Origin: Phyllobacterium sophorae
GTDB taxonomy: Bacteria > Pseudomonadota > Alphaproteobacteria > Rhizobiales > Rhizobiaceae
Length of the DNA: 64,000 bases
Assembly: GCF_003010965.1 (NCBI RefSeq)
Contig: NZ_PGGM01000005.1
Coordinates: forward strand, 294,387 to 358,386
Direction of reading: 5' to 3'
Part shown: one piece after another, positions 57,907-64,000 of the stretch
How the letters are laid out: every line of letters begins with the position of its first letter
Numbering within the stretch: the stretch's first letter is position 1
The notes under the pieces: model-generated
Database searches by the model: none
Seen by the model: the letters and a program-made list of their open reading frames with translations, nothing else
What the model was told of the DNA's origin: nothing
Made by a program: the position numbers and the translations under genes

Positions 57907-58225
57907 CGTCCAGGAATACGACCCCGCGCCGCTCTTTGCGGCATTGGGTGACCGCACCCGCCTGTCGCTTCTGGCAAAGCTCAGCGACGGGCACACTCGT
58001 TCGATCGCGGGACTATCGGCAGACACCAGGCTTACCCGCCAGGCAATCACCAAGCATTTGCGTGTTCTCGAAAATGCCGGGCTCGTCATGAGCACCAAAG
58101 TCGGGCGGACAAGCCAATTCGCCTTCCGGCCCGAGCCGATCGAGGAGGTGCGAGCCTATCTCGCAGGTGTCTCGCAGCAATGGGACGATGCCCTGTTGCG
58201 GCTGCGCTCGTTTGTGGAACGCTGA
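57893..58225 (+). CDS. ArsR-type winged-helix regulator
   Basis: 110 residues. Helix-turn-helix in LFAALGDRTRLSLLAKLSDG and SIAGLSADTRLTRQAITKHLRVLENAGLV. There are no cysteines, so this is not a metal sensor of the ArsR/SmtB type. Coexpressed with the SRPBCC partner and probably autoregulates from the dyads upstream. Confidence 0.87.
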   Translation: MLSDSVQEYDPAPLFAALGDRTRLSLLAKLSDGHTRSIAGLSADTRLTRQAITKHLRVLENAGLVMSTKVGRTSQFAFRPEPIEEVRAYLAGVSQQWDDALLRLRSFVER

Positions 58226-58228
58226 ACG

Positions 58229-58264
58229 GAACTCTATCGCCTACTACCATTGAGCTAGCCCCGC
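58229..58264 (-). pseudogene. tRNA-like 5'-half remnant
   Basis: On the minus strand, GCGGGGC-TA-GCTC-AATGGTAG reads as an acceptor arm, positions 8-9, D-stem and D-loop of a tRNA, but there is no matching D-stem closure, anticodon arm or TψC arm downstream. It lies just after the ArsR gene. It may be a relic of a tRNA, or chance. Confidence 0.3.
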
Positions 58265-58368
58265 GCGCATTGTTCGCCTGCGGCAAGGGGCGTATAGTTT
58301 CCCCCAACGGGGAGCGAGGGGACATTTCGCGGCCACCGGCGCGGGCCGTGCCGCGCGGGAGGTGTGAT

Positions 58369-58662
58369 ATGACCACTTATGTGATGCTCATCAACTGGAC
58401 CGACCAAGGCGTAAAGAGTGTTCGCGAGTCACCGGCAAGGCTCGACGCGGCGAGAAAGCTTCTCGCCGAGATGGGTGGCTCCTTCAAGGAATTCTACCTG
58501 ACCATGGGCGAGTACGACATGGTCGTGATCGGAGAAGCGTCCGACGACGCAGTCATGGCGCGGTTCGCGCTGTCCCTCGCCACGAAAGGCAATGTGCGCA
58601 CCCGCACGTTGAAGGCCTTCCCGGAGGCCGCCTATCGCGAAATCATCAACTCGCTCGGCTAA
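58369..58662 (+). CDS. GYD domain protein
   Basis: 97 residues: TYVMLINWTDQGVKSVRES and FYLTMGEYDMVVIGEASDDAVMARF, the GYD family signature (GEYDMV). Fold resembles ferredoxin-like dimeric alpha-beta barrels; function unknown. GGGAGGTG precedes the ATG. Confidence 0.85.
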   Translation: MTTYVMLINWTDQGVKSVRESPARLDAARKLLAEMGGSFKEFYLTMGEYDMVVIGEASDDAVMARFALSLATKGNVRTRTLKAFPEAAYREIINSLG

Positions 58663-58845
58663 CCTGTCGCGCCAGACGAAGATAGCATCGTTCAGCCCTC
58701 GCGTGCTCGACCATGGCCAGGCGCGAAATCGACGCCTATGGCGATCGCGCCGCGCGCCATTGCCCGGGCAGCGCTATATCCGGGGCCGCAGGCGACATCA
58801 TCCTTGAATGACGCGTCTTTCTCGGGATCTGTCAGGCCGCCGCTC

Positions 58846-59538
58846 CTACGACACCTTGCGCTGTTCGGCGGCAAATGTGCTCAAGCCCAGCCATTGCTGC
58901 ATGGCGCTGGCGATCTTCGGGTCGCCGTCGAATTCGAGATTGCCGGCCTCGACCTCGCGGCGCACGGCAGTCAGTCCCATCCAGATGGCGGTCATGCTCT
59001 TCAGCGAGCTCGTCACCAGAAGATCGACATCGAAACCAGGATCGAAACCGCAAAGGTCCACCGAGGTTCCGTCAACGACCAGCCAGTAGTTCTGCTTCGC
59101 TTCCGGCAGTTCCGGATACAGAAACTGTATCGTGCAGCGGCGTTGCGGCAGCGGCTTCGGGTTGAGGTTGCGGCGCATGTCCCACATCAGCAGGGCAGGG
59201 TCGAGATTTCGGAGCGTCAGCTGAGATTCCACCCAGCGCTGCCCCCACGATCCAATCCCGAGGACGATCGGGCGCAAATCCTCACCCGCCGGCGAAAGAT
59301 GATACTCGGTGACGCCGTTGGCATTGGGCGCGGCAATGACAACACCCGCCCGCTCCAGTTCCTTCAGCCGTTTCGACAGGAGCGCAGGCGACATGCGCGG
59401 TACGCCGCGACGCAGATCGTTGAAGCGCGTCGTGCCAAGCAGGAGCTCGCGAACCACCAGCGTCGTCCACCGCGAGCACAATATCTCGGAAGCCATCGCA
59501 ACCGGGCAGAATTGGCCGTATCCTCCACGCTGTTCCAT
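58846..59538 (-). CDS. HxlR family regulator with extra C-terminal domain
   Basis: 230 residues. N-terminal HxlR winged helix: CPVAMASEILCSRWTTLVVRELLLGTTRFNDLRRGVPRMSPALLSKRLKEL. The C-terminal ~110 residues (PLPQRRCTIQFLYPEL ... WLGLSTF) resemble an SCP2-like sterol-binding fold, an addition seen in some HxlR proteins and perhaps a ligand sensor. Two cysteines near the N-terminus (FCPVA, ILCSRW) could sense thiol stress. Divergent from the acyl-CoA-dehydrogenase-like gene. Confidence 0.85.
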   Translation of the reverse strand: MEQRGGYGQFCPVAMASEILCSRWTTLVVRELLLGTTRFNDLRRGVPRMSPALLSKRLKELERAGVVIAAPNANGVTEYHLSPAGEDLRPIVLGIGSWGQRWVESQLTLRNLDPALLMWDMRRNLNPKPLPQRRCTIQFLYPELPEAKQNYWLVVDGTSVDLCGFDPGFDVDLLVTSSLKSMTAIWMGLTAVRREVEAGNLEFDGDPKIASAMQQWLGLSTFAAEQRKVS

Positions 59539-59619
59539 AGGTCCCCGCCAACAGATGCAAACGGGAAGGATACCCCAAAAGCCGCGCCGTGAACATCACT
59601 GGGGCGGAGTCTCGTCCCT

Positions 59620-59636
59620 AGTACAGATCGTGTACT
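59620..59636. promoter_or_regulatory. Candidate HxlR operator
   Basis: AGTACA-GATCG-TGTACT, a perfect 6-bp dyad with five-base spacer, within the 162-base divergent promoter region. Confidence 0.45.
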
Positions 59637-59700
59637 GGACAGGGAGCGCATACGGGAGGATTCTGTTCACCGGTCAGCAATGGCCCAATAGGAGGAGAAC

Positions 59701-60864
59701 ATGAACACTCTGGCTCATTCATCGCCAATCGAGACACCAGCGCCACCCGGCAATGCGGTCGAGATTGTCCAGACTTTGACACCAACCCTCGCCGCGCGTG
59801 CGGCCGAGTTCGACGCCAGCGATACCTTCGTTGCGGAAAACTACGCGCTCTTGCGGGAGGCGGGTCTCGTCGAGATCGGGGTGCCGCGCGAACTTGGCGG
59901 CGGCGGCGCCGAAGTTGCCGAGCTTGCCGAAATGCTTCGCGTCATGGCGCATGCCTGCTCGTCGACGGCGCTTGCCTTTTCCATGCATACCCATCAGGTC
60001 GCGATCCCCGCATGGCGCTGGCGTCACCAGAAGGTGGCGGCGGTCGAGCCGCTGTTGAAGCGCATCGCCGGCGAGAAGCTGATCCTGCTTTCGAGCGGTG
60101 GTTCCGACTGGATCGGCGGCTCCGGCGTTGCCGAAAAGGTCGAAGGCGGCTACCGCGTTTCGGCGCGTAAAGTCTTCACCTCGGGTGCAAATGCCGGCGA
60201 TATCCTGATGACCGGCGCGATCTGCCAGGCGGAAGACGGTTCGCAGAGCGTCATCCATTTCGGCGCGCCGATGAAAGCCGACGCCGTCAAGATCATCGAT
60301 ACCTGGAAGGCGCTCGGCATGCGCGGTACGGGTTCGAACGACGTCGTCCTGGAAGATCTGTTCGTCCCGGATGCGGGCGTCGCTTTCTCGCGCAAGGCCG
60401 GCGAATGGCATCCGGTGTTCCAGGTCATCGCCACCACAGCCTTTCCGCTGATTTATGCGGTCTATCTCGGCGTTGCCGAAAGCGCCCGCGACATCGCCAT
60501 CCATCTTGCCAAGAAGAAGCAGCCGAACGAAAACGCGCTCAACCTCGCCGGCCGCATGGACACATCCTTGCGCGCGGCAAGGCTGGCGCATGAATGGATG
60601 GTGAAGGTCACCGAGCGCAATGCACCCTCCGCGGAGAGCGTCAACGATATCATGATCGGCCGCTCGCTCGTCGCCGAACATGCGATCAAGACCGTCGAAC
60701 TCGCGCTGGAACTGGCCGGCGGCGCCGGCTTCTACCGCAGCAACGGCCTTGAACAGCGCTTCCGGGACATACAGGGCGCACGCTTTCATCCGCTGCAGCA
60801 GGGCCCGCAGGCCCGTTATGCCGGGGCGATGGCGCTGGGCCAGCCCGTGAACTGCATCTTCTGA
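59701..60864 (+). CDS. Acyl-CoA-dehydrogenase-like flavoprotein (DszC/monooxygenase-like C-domain)
   Basis: 387 residues. N-terminal helix domain (ARAAEFDASDTFVAENYALLREAGL, PRELGGGGAEVAEL), FAD-contact SSGGSDWIG and KVFTSGANAGDI, then LGMRGTGSNDVVLEDLFVPD and the helical C-domain (Acyl-CoA_dh_2 type). The GMRGTGS wording and lack of a clear acyl-CoA catalytic Glu fit flavin-dependent oxidases/monooxygenases of the DszC group as well as dehydrogenases. GGAGGAGAAC lies just before the ATG. Likely the target of the divergent HxlR regulator. Confidence 0.8.
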   Translation: MNTLAHSSPIETPAPPGNAVEIVQTLTPTLAARAAEFDASDTFVAENYALLREAGLVEIGVPRELGGGGAEVAELAEMLRVMAHACSSTALAFSMHTHQVAIPAWRWRHQKVAAVEPLLKRIAGEKLILLSSGGSDWIGGSGVAEKVEGGYRVSARKVFTSGANAGDILMTGAICQAEDGSQSVIHFGAPMKADAVKIIDTWKALGMRGTGSNDVVLEDLFVPDAGVAFSRKAGEWHPVFQVIATTAFPLIYAVYLGVAESARDIAIHLAKKKQPNENALNLAGRMDTSLRAARLAHEWMVKVTERNAPSAESVNDIMIGRSLVAEHAIKTVELALELAGGAGFYRSNGLEQRFRDIQGARFHPLQQGPQARYAGAMALGQPVNCIF

Positions 60865-60871
60865 ACCGCGG

Positions 60872-60906
60872 GCGGAGGCGGGGTACCTGCCCGCCTCCGC
60901 GTTTTC
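60872..60906 (+). terminator. Terminator after the flavoprotein gene
   Basis: Perfect 11-bp stem GCGGAGGCGGG/CCCGCCTCCGC, seven-base loop, then GTTTTC. Confidence 0.88.
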
Positions 60907-61043
60907 ATAACCGGCACAAGGTTGCAGTCTTCTTGCCTCTCGCAATTCAGGGTTGAGGGATTGACGAGCCTCGCCTGATGTGGCCAAAACGTGGTCGTTC
61001 CATGTCAGGAAATTGACCGCCCCACAGCCGGAGAGGAAGCCCC

Positions 61044-61820
61044 ATGTTCACCAGAACAGTCCCCCTTCTTGCCGCCGCCATGCTGATCGTCCTTTCTGCC
61101 GGATCGTTATTTGCCCAGGGCCAGTCCTTGAACGATGCGCTGGACGGTGCATTCGGCAGCCACGACAACTATCGGGCCGTCATCACCCGTTTTCAGGCTG
61201 CGGTGAAGGCGCATGACACGGCCGCCGTCGCAGCCGCCGTGCGCTATCCGATCGGCGTCGAGATCAAGGCATCGACGATCAAATCGGCCAGCCAGTTCAT
61301 TCAGAACTACGATGCGATCATGACCAGGGAGATTACCGATGCCGTGGTCAACCAGAAGCTGGATGACCTTTTCGTCAACTGGAAAGGCATCATGTTCGGC
61401 AATGGCCAGATCTGGATCAACGGCGTCTGCAACGACAGCACTTGCAAGAATGTCGATATAAAGGTTGCAACCATCCAGTCTACCGCCAGCATAGCCCCGC
61501 CCGCGCCATCCGGCGAAATGCGCTGCGGCTGGATCGAGAACCCGACCCCCGGAGATCTTTTTCTCATCGACAAGCACGCAACCTGGACGATCACCTCGCA
61601 AGGCCAGGCGGAGGGCCCCGATGCGGCCGGGGTCGACAACATCCCTGATGGCGATCCGAAGCAGTTCGTCGACACCAGCCGCGGCGCCGGCCATGGCTAC
61701 AGCTGCGGTTGTCTTTCGGTCGAGACAAGCGCCAGGGACAAGCGCATCACCAAGGTGATTTCCGGCAAGGCGCTACCGCTGGCGAAGTGCAAGGCCGACA
61801 AGGCCCTGCCCAAGCCCTGA
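61044..61820 (+). CDS. Secreted DUF4087 protein with NTF2-like N-terminal region
   Basis: 258 residues. Signal peptide (residues ~1-24, ending FAQG). Residues ~30-135 look like an NTF2-type fold (AVITRFQAAVKAHDTAAVAAAVRYPIGV, NGQIWINGVC). From ~155 the DUF4087 part: MRCGWIENPTPGDLFLIDKHATWTI and GYSCGCLSVE. Cysteines CNDSTC and CGC suggest disulphides. Function unknown; single gene. Confidence 0.75.
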   Translation: MFTRTVPLLAAAMLIVLSAGSLFAQGQSLNDALDGAFGSHDNYRAVITRFQAAVKAHDTAAVAAAVRYPIGVEIKASTIKSASQFIQNYDAIMTREITDAVVNQKLDDLFVNWKGIMFGNGQIWINGVCNDSTCKNVDIKVATIQSTASIAPPAPSGEMRCGWIENPTPGDLFLIDKHATWTITSQGQAEGPDAAGVDNIPDGDPKQFVDTSRGAGHGYSCGCLSVETSARDKRITKVISGKALPLAKCKADKALPKP

Positions 61821-61835
61821 GGTTTTGCAGCCCGC

Positions 61836-63053
61836 TTACCTGGAGGCGAAAAGCGACGATGACGGCATGCGCGCGACAACGACGAGCTGCATGATCTCGC
61901 CCCGCTTGAAGGCGGCGAGGAAGCGGCGGTAATCCTTGATCGACACGCAGCCGTTGGAATCGCCGCGCGGCCCGAGCATATAGGTATGCGCCAGAAGCCC
62001 GTCGCGGCCGAAGATCTTGCCGGGTTCGACCGGGTTGAGCCTGATCGCCTCGACACCGTGGAACAGCTTCTCGCGCATGGTCAGCCGGTAGGTATGCGGC
62101 GGCGTCGCGCCGCGCATCTTCTTGTGCACGAAGCGCGGATTGTCGAGCATGGGGCCGAGGCCCGAATGCGCTTCCAGTTTCTCGCCATTGGGCAGGTAGA
62201 CGGTTTTCGCCTCGATACTGTAGATCGCCGTGCGGTTGCGGGCGCTGAGCCGGGGCGCCGGCGGTTCGTAGGTGGGCGCGATATCGCGAATATCATTGTC
62301 CGGCGGCGCATAGGCGAGCACCTGAGGTGCGCGCTTCAGGGAGGGACGGCTTGGCCGCATTCCCGGCAGCGGGATTTCGGTCGAAGCCTCATCGTCCAAT
62401 GACGGATCGGCCTCGGCCAAAACGAGGCTGAACGGCCCCTGCGGCAGCGTGCCCACCGGAGGCGGTGCATCTTCCAGCGCGGCGACGGCGGCCGCGACGG
62501 ACGGTACTGCCACGACGGATTCCGCGTCGAATGTGCTGTAGGTCTGGACCGACGCGACCTGCATCGTGTCGAGCCCGGCCATGCGTTCGCTGAAATCCTC
62601 TTGCGCCAATAGTTCAATGCCCGATGCGCGCGCGCCAAACGCTTCGACAGCCAGAGGTGCCTGCGCCACGGGCCGGGACTTGGGCGAAGAGATGAAGCTG
62701 ACATCACCCGAAGGCCCGATCGCCGCGCCTTCTTCCATGCCGGCGGCCTGCCAGGGTGTCGGCGTCAGTTGCGGCACGCGCGGATATTTCGGCTTTTCCT
62801 GGACAACCGCACGCGCCGGTGCGAGTGCGATCAAGCTCCCCGAAGAAGCTGTTGGCATCGGGCCATGGGAAACGGCAATGCTGCCGGCGGTACGGGAAAG
62901 CAGCGCGCCATGCAGGGTCATGACCGTAGCGAAAACGCCGAAAAGCGTCGCGGCGCCAAGACCGGCAAGGAGCGTGGCAGGCACGGCCCTGCGGCCCGGA
63001 CGGCGGCCAAACTTATCCGATGGCTCGACGCCCGTCTTGACTGCAAACGCCAT
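61836..63053 (-). CDS. DUF2778 (Tlde1-like) L,D-transpeptidase-type protein, membrane-anchored
   Basis: 405 residues from ATG 63053. One membrane anchor (residues ~23-52, AVPATLLAGLGAATLFGVFATVMTL), a long Pro/Ala-rich linker, then a DUF2778 domain from ~residue 275: AIYSIEAKTVYLPNGEKLEAHSG, AHTYMLGPRGDSNGCVSIKDYRRFL. His (AHTYM) and Cys (GCVS) are the catalytic pair of Tlde1-type peptidoglycan L,D-carboxypeptidase/transpeptidase enzymes. In rhizobia such proteins are common and chromosomal; a type VI secretion role is not supported here since no T6SS gene is near. An upstream ATG at 63143 would add 30 residues. Confidence 0.8.
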   Translation of the reverse strand: MAFAVKTGVEPSDKFGRRPGRRAVPATLLAGLGAATLFGVFATVMTLHGALLSRTAGSIAVSHGPMPTASSGSLIALAPARAVVQEKPKYPRVPQLTPTPWQAAGMEEGAAIGPSGDVSFISSPKSRPVAQAPLAVEAFGARASGIELLAQEDFSERMAGLDTMQVASVQTYSTFDAESVVAVPSVAAAVAALEDAPPPVGTLPQGPFSLVLAEADPSLDDEASTEIPLPGMRPSRPSLKRAPQVLAYAPPDNDIRDIAPTYEPPAPRLSARNRTAIYSIEAKTVYLPNGEKLEAHSGLGPMLDNPRFVHKKMRGATPPHTYRLTMREKLFHGVEAIRLNPVEPGKIFGRDGLLAHTYMLGPRGDSNGCVSIKDYRRFLAAFKRGEIMQLVVVARMPSSSLFASR

Positions 63054-63143
63054 GAAACCCGCACCCACCTGCACAACCCACACGCCAGCCAGCGCAAAGC
63101 CACTACCGCCGTGGCAAAACTGAGGCCACGCCGAACCAAACAT

Positions 63144-63258
63144 CGCCGGATCGTCACTTGCTGACTGAATCGAGAATGAAGAATGATAGTTACCAACCGG
63201 TTTATGCAGCGGCGAATGTTTGAATCAAACCTGCCTCAGCCATTCGGCCTGCAATACA
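63144..63258. other. Short gap before the repeat region
   Basis: Promoter region of the minus-strand DUF2778 gene; nothing further recognised. Confidence 0.4.
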
Positions 63259-63702
63259 GTGGTGCGTGGTTCGACAGGCTCACCATGAGGGAAAGGGTAG
63301 CTCCTGAAGCCACCATCTCTCCGTCATCCGTGGTCCCTGGTTCCAACGGCGTCCCGAGGAACCTGCCTTGCTGATCACCCCAAAGGGAAGCGCCCCGAAG
63401 GCGGCTACCTCTCCGTCATCCTCGGGATGGGTCAAACCCGACGGTAACCAAACGACTCTTGCTCATCACCACGAAAGGATAGCTCCCTGATGGCCACTAC
63501 CTCTCGGTCATCCGTGGTCCCTGGTTCCAACGGCGTCCCGAGGAACCTGCCTTGCTGATCACCACAAAGGGTGTGCTCTCTGATGGCTACTACCTCTCCG
63601 TCATCCTCGGGTGGGTCAAACCCGACGGTAGCCAAACGACTCTTGCTCATCACCACGAAAGGATAGCCCCTGATCGCCACTACCTTTCCGTCATCCTCGG
63701 GC
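63259..63702. repeat. ~92-bp tandem repeat array with alternating unit types
   Basis: Units start with GTCATCC at 63323, 63415, 63507, 63600 and 63690 (spacings 92, 92, 93, 90). Units 63323 and 63507 are nearly identical (type A), as are 63415 and 63600 (type B); A and B share the second half (CTTGCT-ATCACCAC-AAAGG ... CTACCTCTCC) but differ in the first, each of which can form a hairpin (GGTTCC/GGAACC in A, GGGT/ACCC in B). A diverged unit precedes from ~63259 (TGGTTCGACAGGCTCACCAT). This resembles the CGTCATCCTCGGG palindromic elements scattered in alphaproteobacteria. Confidence 0.85.
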
Positions 63703-63703
63703 T

Positions 63704-63861
63704 TGACCCGAGGACCCACGGCAAGGAAGCGCAGGCATCTCCCCTAACCCGACCTGATCCAGCTGGCTCGCGATGGGTGCTCGTCATTGAACAAGAATCT
63801 CGCTGGAATGCCTCGGCTGCACCGAAACAACTGCGCTTCCTTGCCGTGGGTCCTCGGGTCA
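63704..63861. repeat. 31-bp perfect inverted repeat flanking 96 bp
   Basis: TGACCCGAGGACCCACGGCA continues to position 63734, and its exact reverse complement lies at 63831-63861. The enclosed 96 bases contain no gene. Overall 158 bp, the size of a MITE. Adjacent palindromes CCTCGGGCTTGACCCGAGG (63695-63713) and CCTCGGGTTTAACCCGAGG (63862-63880) flank each arm. Confidence 0.85.
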
Positions 63862-63880
63862 TCCTCGGGTTTAACCCGAG

Positions 63881-64000
63881 GACCACGGATGACGGAGATG
63901 TGGGCAGGCTTCAGGGAGCACACCCGCCTCCCGTGGTGGATGCGCAGGGTCCACGGAGCATACTCATCTCCCTTGGTAGGTACGCAGGCTCCACGGAGCA
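63881..64000. repeat. 40-bp tandem repeat, three units, cut by the window edge
   Basis: Units end at 63920, 63960 and 64000 with GCAGG(C/G)T(T/C)CA(G/C)GGAGCA; the middle and last share GCAGG-TCCACGGAGCA exactly. The array probably continues beyond the window. Confidence 0.75.

Noticed and set aside
59719..60987. 422-residue minus-strand frame opposite the flavoprotein
   Set aside because: Antisense shadow of the acyl-CoA-dehydrogenase-like gene.
61836..63053. Type VI secretion effector
   Set aside because: The DUF2778 domain fits, but there is no immunity gene or T6SS component nearby and the protein has a membrane anchor.
63259..64000. CRISPR array
   Set aside because: Repeats are 92 and 40 bp long with imperfect copies and no unique spacers, and no cas gene is in the window.

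Overview
The window looks like a chromosomal segment of a free-living or plant-associated alphaproteobacterium of the order Hyphomicrobiales (Rhizobiales), closest in character to the Phyllobacteriaceae/Brucellaceae. The signs are a type II lumazine synthase under an FMN riboswitch, an IalB-like protein, a duplicated-binding-protein yej transporter, a DUF2778 protein, the rpsT-dnaA-dnaN-recF order and moderately high GC. Phyllobacterium is my best guess, but genus level is inference. No prophage, insertion sequence, CRISPR array or integrase is visible; almost all of the window is ordinary chromosomal backbone.

Layout. 1-4.9 kb: tail of an MFS efflux pump, an IalB-like periplasmic protein, a mercuric-reductase-like flavoprotein, a transglutaminase-like protease and several small unknown genes. 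5-8 kb: a tight minus-strand operon of MaoC dehydratase, CaiB/BaiF CoA-transferase and a solute-binding-like protein without signal peptide. 8-17.7 kb: ilvD, an MltB-type transglycosylase, recR, ybaB, dnaX, SRP RNA, a HIT protein, nudC, pheA and kdsB. 17.9-27.4 kb: a membrane cytochrome c, then a translationally coupled yejA1-yejA2-yejB-yejE-yejF-ghrA operon. 27.4-31 kb: FMN riboswitch and ribH2, then an aminopeptidase, a MarR regulator and an NlpC/P60 peptidase.

31.2-43.2 kb is a Flp/Tad pilus locus. tadD is on the plus strand; pilA-cpaA and cpaB-cpaC-cpaD-cpaE-cpaF-tadB-tadC are on the minus strand; a lone secretin N-domain protein and two TadE-like minor pilins are back on the plus strand. 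A TTAA-rich segment lies in front of cpaB. 43.3-51.5 kb holds deoB-mutM, an enoyl-CoA hydratase, rpsT, an 822-base leader region, dnaA, dnaN and recF, linking DNA repair and replication initiation.

51.6-63 kb is more accessory: DoxX, a methyltransferase, an SDR, a glutathione transferase, DUF6958 and Usg proteins, a groEL paralogue with no groES and no GGM tail, an SRPBCC/ArsR pair behind two strong dyads, a GYD protein, an HxlR regulator divergent from an acyl-CoA-dehydrogenase-like flavoprotein with a dyad between them, a DUF4087 protein and a membrane-anchored DUF2778 peptidoglycan enzyme. The last 750 bases carry no gene and are a dense repeat region: a ~92-bp tandem array with alternating unit types, a 31-bp perfect inverted repeat flanking 96 bp, and a 40-bp tandem repeat running off the window. 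I did not find a convincing wholly new system; the strongest leads are the dyad-controlled ArsR/SRPBCC pair, the orphan groEL, the signal-less binding protein tied to CoA chemistry, and the terminal repeat region.
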